A stretch of DNA of 14,621 bases. Origin: an uncultured Bacteroidales bacterium (GTDB taxonomy: Bacteria; Bacteroidota; Bacteroidia; Bacteroidales; Muribaculaceae). This document shows, one piece after another, positions 7,413-14,621 of this stretch. Where the stretch lies: NCBI GenBank assembly GCA_900549375.1, contig URNY01000062.1:1-14621 (forward strand). The letters run 5' to 3'. Every line of letters starts with the position of its first letter. The first letter of the stretch is position 1. The notes under the pieces were generated by a model. That model saw only the letters and a list, made by a program, of their open reading frames with translations. It did not search any database and was not told the origin of the DNA. The position numbers and the translations under genes are program-made.

Positions 7413-8299
7413 CTCAATATAATACTAATAATAGTTTGGAGCAAAAATCTCTTTGGAACTTTTTGAAAAAATATAAAAAAGTTAGTATTGCTCTTATCTG
7501 CATCCCAATTTTGTTAAGTGCAGCTTGTTATTTCTCCGTTCCATATTTTAATCAAGCTGGAAGTTCCGCTTGGTTAAGTTTTTGGGGCGGTTATTTGGGA
7601 TCAGTAATAATGGCAGGCGTAACACTTCATGTCTTAGAACAACAGTTATCTCAAAATCATAATGTGAATGTTCAAAATAGGAATAATAATAAAGTTGAAA
7701 ATAAATCCAACAGAGAATTGCAATTAAATATATTATTATTTCAGCAGGAACAACAATGGCTAGATAAATTTCGACAAGTTGCAGTTAACTATTTAGAGAT
7801 TTACTCATACAATGATCTGGTAGATGTTTCAAATATTGCAAGAAAAGATCCGTACAAAGCCTTTTATATGGTTAAGGACTTGTTCTCTCGCGCCGGCAAA
7901 GCGGATTTAGAACTTTCCTTTATACAACGTAATTCTGAATTATTTAACAAGATAGATACCGATAAAACTTTATTATTCATTTTTTATAATGAAGTGCTCG
8001 GAGATATTCAATCTCTTTTATCTATTAGAATAGATGATGAAAATGCGACCTTAAGTGATCGATTCCAATCGCTTTCGGATATTACAGAAGATATGCGTAA
8101 TATCATAATTCAAATCTTAAAAGAATTACCTGACGATAGTATTGAGAATCAATTTAACACGGCAATTTTAACGAGAATTAAATTGGTTAAAAATTGCGAG
8201 GATAAATTGCGTGATTGGTTTTGTGAATACATAAAAGAAGAACAATATCGTATAAATAATATATTGAATTTCGTTAATGGAACAACACAAGATAAATAA
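7409..8299 (+). CDS. Two-TM membrane protein embedded in the restriction operon, function unknown
   Basis: 296 residues. The cytosolic N-terminus is followed by a membrane segment at ~25-44 (VSIALICIPILLSAACYFSV) and another at ~55-75 (WLSFWGGYLGSVIMAGVTLH), an Asn-rich linker (82-105) and a ~190-residue helical soluble domain with no catalytic motif I can see. ATG 7409 is chosen over TTG 7397 because GGAGG (7399-7403) lies five bases upstream: the one strong Shine-Dalgarno in the operon. The start overlaps the helicase stop (ATGA), and the 3' end overlaps mod by 23 bases. Base composition is strikingly AT-rich (10 of 60 G/C in 7681-7740) against a much higher value in the flanking helicase, suggesting separate origin. 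The FWGGYLGS-type hairpin recalls uncharacterised membrane proteins; a membrane-acting defence effector or anchor is a guess. I do not recognise a family. Confidence 0.8.
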   Translation: MTQYNTNNSLEQKSLWNFLKKYKKVSIALICIPILLSAACYFSVPYFNQAGSSAWLSFWGGYLGSVIMAGVTLHVLEQQLSQNHNVNVQNRNNNKVENKSNRELQLNILLFQQEQQWLDKFRQVAVNYLEIYSYNDLVDVSNIARKDPYKAFYMVKDLFSRAGKADLELSFIQRNSELFNKIDTDKTLLFIFYNEVLGDIQSLLSIRIDDENATLSDRFQSLSDITEDMRNIIIQILKELPDDSIENQFNTAILTRIKLVKNCEDKLRDWFCEYIKEEQYRINNILNFVNGTTQDK

Positions 8300-9893
8300 A
8301 CTGGAATTGACGTGGATTGGCAAGGAAGACGAGCCGCTTGCCATAGAACCGCGTCTGCTCCTTGACACCCCGGAATATAGTTTTGGAGAGGTCGAAACCG
8401 GCACGCTTCCCAATGGGAAACCGTGGCCGGGAAATATGCTCATTCACGGCGACAATCTGCTCGCGCTTCGGGCTCTTGAAGAAAACTTCAAAGGCGCAGT
8501 GAAATGTATATACATTGACCCGCCCTATAATACTGGAAATGCATTTGAACATTATGATGATAGCATTGAACATAGTCTGTGGCTTTCGCTTATGCAACGC
8601 CGCATTCAGTTACTATATAGTCTTCTAGCTAAAGACGGTGTTTTGTTTATAAATCTTGATGAAAATGAGCATGCATATTGCAAAATAATTTGCGATGAGA
8701 TTTTTGGAAGAAGCAACTATGTTGGTGATTTAATTTGGCAGAAACGTAAAGGAGGTGGTAATGATTCTCGTTATTTTGCGATAGACCATGATTACATACT
8801 TGTTTATGCAAAAAATAAGTCTAAAGAAGTTCATCCACGCTGGTATGTTTCTCAAAGTGAAGAATATCAAAAACGATATAAAGAAATTGACGAAAACGGG
8901 AATCGTTATTTTTGGGACACAGTTGCTCGCAATGGGCTGAAGAATGCAATTCCCGTTGCAATTAAATGCCCTGACGGTAGTGTATTGAAAATCAATTCTC
9001 AAAAATCGCAAGTAACAATAGAGGAAGGATTAGCTAATGGTACAGTAAGACTTACTCGATCAAAGAATGGGTGGACTTTACATCATCGCGTATATATGTC
9101 TGGCAATCAGGTACTGCGTTCAATATTAACAGATGTAGGAACAAACAAAAGTGCAGGAGATGAGAGTGTTATCTTGTTTGGGAAGAATCCATTTGATTAT
9201 CCTAAACCTGAGGCTCTCATTGAGAAGATTTTAGAACTGACTACAAACCCTGGAGACCTTGTTCTTGACAGTTTCCTTGGAAGTGGCACAACAGCCGCAG
9301 TCGCACATAAAATGGGTCGTAGATGGATTGGCGTAGAACTTGGTGACCATGCCTACACGCATTGCGCTATTCGCATGAAGAAAGTTGTTGAAGGCGAACA
9401 AGGCGGTATTTCAAAGTCTGTAAATTGGCAAGGCGGAGGAGGATTCAGGTTCTACGAACTTGCGCCGAGTCTGCTCAATCATGACAAATACGGTTACCTT
9501 GTCATCAATAAGGATTACAATGCCGATATGCTCGCCGCTGCTATGGCTAAGCATCAGGGCTTCACCTACTCGCCCGATGCTGAAATGTATTGGAAGCAGG
9601 GTAATAGCTCAGAACACGACTTCATATTTACAACCACCCAACTCATTACCGCTGAAATACTCGAAACCATTCACGATCAGTTGGGCGAAGATGAATCGCT
9701 GCTTATCTGTTGCACCAAATTTCAGCCGGAGTGCCGCAACAGGTTCCCGAATATCACCATCAAGAAAATCCCAAAAGTCCTTCTCGACACCTGCGAGTTC
9801 GACCACGACGATTATTCGCTGAATATCGTGTCGGTTCCTGACATCGAAGATGAAGAATGGGAAGAATTTGATACTGAAGAATGCAATTCTTGA
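8277..9893 (+). CDS. mod: Type III restriction-modification methyltransferase (Mod-like, N6-adenine, beta class)
   Basis: 538 residues. It transfers a methyl group from S-adenosylmethionine to adenine in the recognition site and would confer specificity on Res. Motif IV is DPPY (81-84, in YIDPPYNTGNAF) and precedes the SAM-binding motif DSFLGSGTT (331-339); this order defines the beta class to which type III Mod proteins belong. The region between (~115-300) holds the target recognition domain. A C-terminal extension from ~385 (GGGGFRFYELAPSLL onward) occurs in this methylase family. Length is near the lower end for Mod. ATG 8277 lies 23 bases inside the preceding gene with no good ribosome site, so coupling is likely. 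The central part is AT-rich and the ends GC-richer, as expected for a swapped recognition domain. No simple-sequence tract that would cause phase variation was seen. Confidence 0.88.
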   Translation: MEQHKINKLELTWIGKEDEPLAIEPRLLLDTPEYSFGEVETGTLPNGKPWPGNMLIHGDNLLALRALEENFKGAVKCIYIDPPYNTGNAFEHYDDSIEHSLWLSLMQRRIQLLYSLLAKDGVLFINLDENEHAYCKIICDEIFGRSNYVGDLIWQKRKGGGNDSRYFAIDHDYILVYAKNKSKEVHPRWYVSQSEEYQKRYKEIDENGNRYFWDTVARNGLKNAIPVAIKCPDGSVLKINSQKSQVTIEEGLANGTVRLTRSKNGWTLHHRVYMSGNQVLRSILTDVGTNKSAGDESVILFGKNPFDYPKPEALIEKILELTTNPGDLVLDSFLGSGTTAAVAHKMGRRWIGVELGDHAYTHCAIRMKKVVEGEQGGISKSVNWQGGGGFRFYELAPSLLNHDKYGYLVINKDYNADMLAAAMAKHQGFTYSPDAEMYWKQGNSSEHDFIFTTTQLITAEILETIHDQLGEDESLLICCTKFQPECRNRFPNITIKKIPKVLLDTCEFDHDDYSLNIVSVPDIEDEEWEEFDTEECNS

Positions 9894-9912
9894 AATCATG
9901 ATTGAAAGAATT
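9885..9912. repeat. Near-perfect 28-bp dyad across the mod/ATPase junction
   Basis: 24 of 28 positions are symmetric: AATTCTT at 9885-9891 mirrors AAGAATT at 9906-9912, around a perfect AATCATGATT core (9895-9904). The core contains the ATPase start codon (9898) and the left arm the mod stop codon. In RNA it could form a hairpin over the start; in DNA it could be an operator. Role unknown. Confidence 0.45.
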
Positions 9913-10989
9913 AATATATCCAATTATAAATCAATTTGCAATGCCGAGATTGATTTAAAGGCAATTAACATTCTAATTGGCCCGAATGGAGCAGGTAAGA
10001 GCAATTTTATCTCGTTCTTTGAGCTTACTCGCAATATGCTGGAACAGAGATTAGGCCGCTATTTACTTGAACATGGTGGAATTGACTCTATGCTATATAG
10101 AGGAAGAAAAATTTCTGATAACATTTCAGCTCTCATTGACTTCGAGAATTGCAATGCGTTTGCTTTTAAACTCAAACCTACACAAGGTCCCAAGGCATAT
10201 ATAGAGTATACTAAGGATTTCTTCAATAACCGAAAGCTTAAAGACAAGAAATATGAGGAATCCTGGAATCCTCATACATGGGACGTCAATGTAGAAGAGT
10301 CAGCAATTCTAACCAACCCTCAATGGCGGGCTGGATATATTCGAAGCTTTTTAAAAAGTTTCACCGTCTACCATTTCCACGACACCAGCCTTTCCTCTCC
10401 AATGAGACAACTATCGAGAATAGGCGATAATGAATATCTCCGACACGATGGTTCCAATCTCGCGGCATATCTATTCAAACTAAAGAATACCGATATCAAG
10501 TCTTTCAATTTGATTGAAGGCACAATCCGTTCAATCGCTCCATATTTTAAGGAATTCAAACTTATTCCTAATAAAATAATGGAAGGATTCATTGGGTTGG
10601 AATGGGAGGAGCGGGATACAGATACGTATATGGATGCTACGAATTTTTCTGATGGCACCTTGCGCTTTATTGCTTTAGCTACTCTATTGTTACAGCCCGA
10701 TTCTCCAAAGACAATAATAATTGACGAACCGGAATTAGGTTTGCATCCAGCTGCAATCATCAAACTCGGAGCATTAATCAAACGAACAGCAATTCGTACG
10801 CAAATTATTATTGCTACCCAATCTATAGAACTGATTAATAATTTCTCAATCAACGATTTGTTAGTTGTGGGAAGAGATGAGAATCAGTCTACATTCCACC
10901 GTCTGAATGAAGAGGATTTCTCTGAATGGAGAGACGCTTATTCAGTAGGAGAGCTATGGGAAAAGAACATAATTGGAGGAAGACCATAA
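9898..10989 (+). CDS. AAA_21/OLD-like ABC-type ATPase, paired with DUF4276
   Basis: 363 residues from ATG 9898, four bases after the mod stop; an upstream in-frame ATG at 9850 would add 16 residues of mod-overlapping sequence before the family's usual 'MIERINISNYKS' beginning. Walker A is GPNGAGKS (28-35, Lys34); the ABC-type signature is SDGTLRF (251-257); Walker B is TIIIDEPELGLHP (Asp276, Glu277). The switch/H-loop position reads IIIATQS, with Gln308 where many relatives have His. There is no long coiled coil and no nuclease domain, so it is a compact sensor or switch ATPase like those of PARIS, Septu or RloA rather than a full OLD nuclease. With the downstream Toprim-like protein it should form a two-gene module: the ATPase senses, the partner acts (inference from analogous pairs). 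The stop overlaps the next start as TAATG. Confidence 0.85.
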   Translation: MIERINISNYKSICNAEIDLKAINILIGPNGAGKSNFISFFELTRNMLEQRLGRYLLEHGGIDSMLYRGRKISDNISALIDFENCNAFAFKLKPTQGPKAYIEYTKDFFNNRKLKDKKYEESWNPHTWDVNVEESAILTNPQWRAGYIRSFLKSFTVYHFHDTSLSSPMRQLSRIGDNEYLRHDGSNLAAYLFKLKNTDIKSFNLIEGTIRSIAPYFKEFKLIPNKIMEGFIGLEWEERDTDTYMDATNFSDGTLRFIALATLLLQPDSPKTIIIDEPELGLHPAAIIKLGALIKRTAIRTQIIIATQSIELINNFSINDLLVVGRDENQSTFHRLNEEDFSEWRDAYSVGELWEKNIIGGRP

Positions 10990-11642
10990 TGAAAAGACTG
11001 TTTATAGTTGTCGAGGGACAGACAGAAGAAGCATTCATCAAAGAATTGGTGAGTCCTTACTTTATGCAGAATGAGATTTATGATATCCGACCTGTACTCA
11101 TACAGACAAGCAAAGGTCACAAAGGAGGTTTTGTCAATTATGAACATCTTAAAAATGATTTATTCAGGCTTCTGAAATCTCAAGGACAGGATGTTATTGT
11201 TACTACATTTGTGGATTTTTTTAGATGTCCAAAGCTCCCGAATCAGAATGACATTGATAAGTTGTCGTCTAACATACAGAAAGTGGAGGCGATGGAAAAA
11301 AGCATATATGACGATATAAATGATCGGAGGTTCATTCCTTATATACAATTGCATGAATTTGAAGCATTGCTGTTTTCCTCCTCTAATGGATTCGAAATGT
11401 ATTTTGAAGATCAAATCGCAAAAGAGATCCAGGGTATAATTGATTCGTTTGATAATCCGGAAGATATTAACAGCTCACCGGAAACAGCTCCTTCAAAAAG
11501 ATTGATTCGAATCATACCTTACTATGACAAGGTGATATATGGCAATATTGTGGCATTAGAGATAGGATTGCCCACAATCCTTTCCAAATGCCCCAGGTTT
11601 AGAAGATGGATAAATTCTCTAATTCTTAGATGTCTTGAATAA
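10989..11642 (+). CDS. DUF4276 family protein (Toprim-like putative nuclease partner of the ATPase)
   Basis: 217 residues from ATG 10989 (TAATG with the ATPase stop). Extending the frame upstream to 10926 would add 21 residues lying within the ATPase gene before the conserved start, so it is rejected. Family hallmarks are the N-terminal strand and acidic loop 'LFIVVEGQTEEAF' (Glu9, Glu13), an acidic strand end 'VTTFVDFF' (Asp76), the conserved 'LHEFEALLF' (121-129) and the C-terminal 'PETAPSKRL...CPRFRRWI'. The Glu at 9 plus Asp at 76 fits a Toprim-type metal site, as in AriB of PARIS or RloB; nuclease activity is inferred, not shown. Its stop overlaps the res start as TAATG, so it is inserted seamlessly between mod and res. 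AT-richer than res. Confidence 0.83.
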   Translation: MKRLFIVVEGQTEEAFIKELVSPYFMQNEIYDIRPVLIQTSKGHKGGFVNYEHLKNDLFRLLKSQGQDVIVTTFVDFFRCPKLPNQNDIDKLSSNIQKVEAMEKSIYDDINDRRFIPYIQLHEFEALLFSSSNGFEMYFEDQIAKEIQGIIDSFDNPEDINSSPETAPSKRLIRIIPYYDKVIYGNIVALEIGLPTILSKCPRFRRWINSLILRCLE

Positions 11643-14344
11643 TGGACTCACAGGTTAACTACATACGTCAACGCCTTTCGCTTCGCAAACCGCTGGCGAA
11701 AGCACTTGAACTGACGGCAAGAATAACGGATAAGCTCTCGTTGAAAAAGCCACCGACTGACCCGGATATGCTCGAAATGTTCATCGCGGCGGAGCTTGCA
11801 AAAGTGAAATCCATTGTGCCGACTGTCAAAAGTTTTGACCGGGACTTTCCCTCGCTCGCGTTTTCCATTGCCACAGGCATTGGAAAAACACGACTGATGG
11901 GAGCTATCATCGCATATCTCTATCTCAAAAAAGGCATCAAGCACTTCTTCGTACTCGCACCGAACCTTACGTTATATGAGAAATTGATAAAAGACTTCGG
12001 TGACGAATCATACTCTAAATACGTATTCAAGGGTATAAGCGAATTTGTCGCTGCCCCTCCGCGCATCGTTACAGGCGAAACCTATAACGAGCGCACCGGC
12101 AGTCTTTTCTCGGATGTCGAAATCAATATTTTCAACATCTCGAAGTTCAACAAGGATAGCAAAGAAGGCACGAAAGGTCTGCCCCGTATGCGTCGTCTGT
12201 CGGAATACCTCGGTCAATCCTACTTTGAATATCTTGCTTCTCTGCCCGACCTCGTTGTACTGATGGACGAGGCACACCGCTACCACGCCGATGCCTCGAA
12301 ACGTGCCATCAATGAACTTCGCCCGGTTCTCGGTTTTGAAATGACTGCCACACCTTTCGACGAGAAAGGACGTGCTTTCAAGAATATTGTGTTTGAATAC
12401 AATCTCGCCGAAGCTCTCGACGATGGCTTATATGTCAAAAATCCGGCAATCGCAAAAGCCCGTAATTTCAACAAGGATAATTTCACTCCCGACGAGATAG
12501 AAATTATCAAACTTGAAGACGGTATAACCTGCCACGAGCGAACAAAGCTCGCTATCGAGATGTACGCCAAGCAGAACAGCTTACCGGTAGTCAAACCATT
12601 TATCCTCGTGGCTTGTCGCGACATTAACCACGCCAAGTATATCGAGGAGCTATTGCAGAGTGACCGCATTTATCACTCCACATACGAAGGCAAGGTCTTG
12701 CGCATTGACAGCAGCTCGAAAAAGGACGAAGACATCGAGCGTCAGTTTGTCGCTTTGGAATCGCCCGACAACGAGATTGAAATTGTCGTACACGTAAATA
12801 TGCTCAAAGAGGGCTGGGACGTAAATAATCTTTACACGATTATTCCGCTCCGAGCCTCAAACGCGGCTGTCCTCATTGAGCAGACTATCGGACGCGGTCT
12901 GCGCTTGCCTTACGGTGGCCAGCGCACCGGCAATAAGGACGTTGACACCCTCACCGTTATTGCTCACGATAATTTCCAAAAAGTAATCGACGAAGCCAAC
13001 AAGGGCAATTCGCTTCTCAAACGTGTTTCTTTTATCGAGCTTGAAGACCGCGACGAGCGCGACAAAGGCGGTCGAGTGGAAACCACTCCGACATCTACCG
13101 AGCAGAAGATACAGAAGCAAATCGAAAAAGTCAAGGGGGAAATCAGCGAAAAGTCGAAGCAGTATGTAACCCAGGTTGGCAAAGCCGTTGAATCGGCTAT
13201 TTCCAACATCGCCGCCGAGGGCGTTGCTTCTTTTGGCGACCTCCAAAAGAAAGAGGTCAAACAGAAACTTCGCGAAAAGGCTATTGCAACTATCAAGGAG
13301 AGTGTCAAGGACAGCCTTTTCGCTGAGCAAGATGCCGCTGAACAGATTGTACAGGTTGATGAAGTCATCAACATTGTTGTCGAAGACTATAAAAATAATG
13401 TTATCGAGATACCGCGCATCGTTGTTGAACAGCAGAATGTCAAGGCTATCTTTGAAGATTTCGACCTTGACACCACCAACGGCTATAATCTTGATGAACT
13501 GCATCGCGAAATTATCCGTCAAGGTCTGCACGATTCTTCTGATTTCGAGGTTATCGCGGGTAAGTCCGGCAGCTCAAAACGTCCTGCCGTTGAACAGCTC
13601 ATCACTTCGCTGATCGACTTCGACGATGTGGATTACGATGAAATTTCCGACTTGCTTTATAAGCTCGTTGGACAAGCTATCGCTGCCATCCGCAATAATG
13701 CTCCCAATATCACTGACGATGATTTGAATGAGCGTGTTCACGCTTTCAAACAGAGTCTTGCCGACAACATTTATAAGCAGATGAAAGAACACTACCGCAT
13801 TATTCCGGGAGAGTTCAAAATCAACAAGGTGCTTCCGTTCTCGCAAATCTTGCCACAACCCATTATTGTCAACAACTGGGGTTCATTGGATTTTCACGAG
13901 CCTGTACCGTCCCAAAAATCTGCCGTTGTAAAATTTGTGTATGTAGGCTTCAAAAAATCCTATTATACCAAATATCGTTTCGACAGTTCTACCGAGCTTG
14001 ATTTTGCGTTCATACTCGAAACCAACAATGAAGTCCTCAAATGGATTCGTCCTGTGCCCAATCAGTTCAACATATATTGGTCGAGCGGCGCAAAGAAATA
14101 TGAGCCAGACTTCATTGTGGAAACTGCAGACGCTATCTATATGTGCGAAACCAAAGCCGAGAAAGATGTCAACGACCCCGACGTGCAAGCCAAGGCTGAA
14201 GCCGCCCGCGAGTTCTGTCGTCGCGCCTCCGAGTTTACGGCTCAGAATGGAGGCAAACCTTGGCGATACGTCATAATACCACACACCCTTGTTGATCGTG
14301 CTTATTCGTTCAACTATATCCTTAAACAAGCAAAACTCAAATAA
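11642..14344 (+). CDS. res: Type III restriction enzyme Res subunit (helicase-nuclease)
   Basis: 900 residues, typical Res length. With Mod it would form the ATP-dependent restriction complex that cuts unmodified DNA. The superfamily 2 helicase core is complete: ATGIGKT (77-83, Lys82), DEAH (209-212), TATPF (235-239) and QTIGRGLRLP (414-423, R418 and R421). A long helical middle (~455-650) precedes the C-terminal PD-(D/E)XK nuclease: Asp823 in YEPDFIV, Glu836 and Lys838 in CETKAEKD. Both motor and nuclease motifs are intact, so the enzyme looks active. In standard type III loci res follows mod directly; here the ATPase/DUF4276 pair is between them. ATG 11642 shares TAATG with the previous stop and the next gene begins at TAAATG, so coupling continues. 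Moderate GC like the SNF2 gene. Confidence 0.9.
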   Translation: MDSQVNYIRQRLSLRKPLAKALELTARITDKLSLKKPPTDPDMLEMFIAAELAKVKSIVPTVKSFDRDFPSLAFSIATGIGKTRLMGAIIAYLYLKKGIKHFFVLAPNLTLYEKLIKDFGDESYSKYVFKGISEFVAAPPRIVTGETYNERTGSLFSDVEINIFNISKFNKDSKEGTKGLPRMRRLSEYLGQSYFEYLASLPDLVVLMDEAHRYHADASKRAINELRPVLGFEMTATPFDEKGRAFKNIVFEYNLAEALDDGLYVKNPAIAKARNFNKDNFTPDEIEIIKLEDGITCHERTKLAIEMYAKQNSLPVVKPFILVACRDINHAKYIEELLQSDRIYHSTYEGKVLRIDSSSKKDEDIERQFVALESPDNEIEIVVHVNMLKEGWDVNNLYTIIPLRASNAAVLIEQTIGRGLRLPYGGQRTGNKDVDTLTVIAHDNFQKVIDEANKGNSLLKRVSFIELEDRDERDKGGRVETTPTSTEQKIQKQIEKVKGEISEKSKQYVTQVGKAVESAISNIAAEGVASFGDLQKKEVKQKLREKAIATIKESVKDSLFAEQDAAEQIVQVDEVINIVVEDYKNNVIEIPRIVVEQQNVKAIFEDFDLDTTNGYNLDELHREIIRQGLHDSSDFEVIAGKSGSSKRPAVEQLITSLIDFDDVDYDEISDLLYKLVGQAIAAIRNNAPNITDDDLNERVHAFKQSLADNIYKQMKEHYRIIPGEFKINKVLPFSQILPQPIIVNNWGSLDFHEPVPSQKSAVVKFVYVGFKKSYYTKYRFDSSTELDFAFILETNNEVLKWIRPVPNQFNIYWSSGAKKYEPDFIVETADAIYMCETKAEKDVNDPDVQAKAEAAREFCRRASEFTAQNGGKPWRYVIIPHTLVDRAYSFNYILKQAKLK

Positions 14345-14621
14345 ATGTCATTTTGGAATTACATCGGTGAGTTTTTCTTGTTTCGCTGGCTGTTTGGCAA
14401 GTTCAGGAAGTCAGCAACAAAGCATGACGCGCACATAGAGGACTTAGGGGCTTCGATTGACAGAGATGGAAAACATCTGAATGACAATCACGATGAAGAC
14501 ATTGCACCTATTGATGATGCGGTCACACCTATAGGTGATAATTTACTCGGTGATTCCGACAATTCTGAGGAACTTGATGATTTGGATATATTCATGCGCA
14601 ATAATAACGGCAAGAATCATT
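14345..14621 (+). CDS. Small acidic protein following res (3' truncated by window edge)
   Basis: ATG 14345 immediately follows the res stop (TAAATG) and the frame stays open for 92 codons to the window edge. The N-terminus is a hydrophobic, aromatic segment 'SFWNYIGEFFLFRWLFGKFRK' in part, which could be an amphipathic or membrane-associated helix capped by basic residues. The remainder is highly acidic and low complexity (repeated Asp/Glu/Asn, such as DDLDIF). I have seen small Bacteroidales proteins with a comparable WNYIGEF opening, but no function is known to me. Zero spacing from res makes it part of the operon. It could be an assembly factor, membrane tether or inhibitor; none of these is supported by a motif. 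Confidence 0.7.
   Translation, partial: MSFWNYIGEFFLFRWLFGKFRKSATKHDAHIEDLGASIDRDGKHLNDNHDEDIAPIDDAVTPIGDNLLGDSDNSEELDDLDIFMRNNNGKNH

Noticed and set aside
8277..9893. Phase-variable mod through simple repeats
   Set aside because: I looked for homopolymer or short tandem repeat tracts in mod and its upstream region and found none long enough.
9898..11642. Assignment of the ATPase pair as PARIS or Septu
   Set aside because: The partner has DUF4276 hallmarks, not the DUF4435 of AriB or the HNH nuclease of PtuB. Only the two-gene logic is similar.
4497..14344. Assignment as DISARM or BREX
   Set aside because: An SNF2 helicase and an adenine methylase are present, but no DrmA, DrmB or DrmC, and no PglZ or BrxC. 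The intact Mod motif order and Res nuclease fit a type III backbone instead.
1..14621. CRISPR array, tRNA/rRNA genes, insertion sequences or attachment repeats
   Set aside because: No regularly spaced repeats, tRNA-like cloverleaf, transposase or integrase frame, or flanking direct repeats were seen by eye; the right edge of the island is outside the window.

Overview
The window reads as chromosomal DNA of a Bacteroidales bacterium, perhaps a Muribaculaceae-like gut member. The evidence is the aspartate-semialdehyde dehydrogenase tail, the secreted-protein style, promoter-like TTG-N20-TAnnTTTG elements and few Shine-Dalgarno sites. The family placement is inference. All convincing genes lie on the + strand. 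A housekeeping and envelope half (1-3745) is joined by a ~750-base intergenic region to a defence operon (4497 to the right edge).

Left half. The 3' end of asd (1-294) is followed by a compact overlapping trio: a CHASE2-domain membrane protein with no output domain (421-1617), a small secreted FecR-like protein (1599-2207) and a secreted protein with a Pro/Lys/Thr-rich linker and an intact transglutaminase-like Cys-His-Asp triad (2204-3745). Together they look like an envelope sensing or remodelling unit. A hairpin at 3796-3825 probably ends it.

Intergenic region 3746-4496. It holds no gene I can defend. It does hold a near-consensus Bacteroidales promoter (3866-3896) followed at once by a strongly foldable stretch (candidate small RNA, ~3900-3985), a second -7 element (4346-4353), and a leader with mutually exclusive hairpins ending in a T-run directly before the first defence gene.

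Defence operon 4497-14621. The order is: SNF2-family helicase; two-TM membrane protein; type III Mod-like adenine methyltransferase; AAA_21/OLD-like ATPase; DUF4276 (Toprim-like) protein; type III Res helicase-nuclease; start of a small acidic protein running off the edge. Junctions are ATGA, a 23-nt overlap, a 4-nt gap, TAATG, TAATG and TAAATG, so it looks like one transcript. The backbone (SNF2, Mod ends, Res) is moderate GC. The membrane gene, the centre of mod and the ATPase/DUF4276 pair are visibly richer in A+T. The simplest reading is a type III restriction-modification backbone, with an added SNF2 motor, that carries two embedded accessory modules: a membrane protein, and an ATPase-Toprim pair resembling in principle the R-linked genes inside type I loci and the PARIS ATPase-Toprim pair. 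I do not recognise this exact seven-gene arrangement as a named system; it is the most interesting object in the window.
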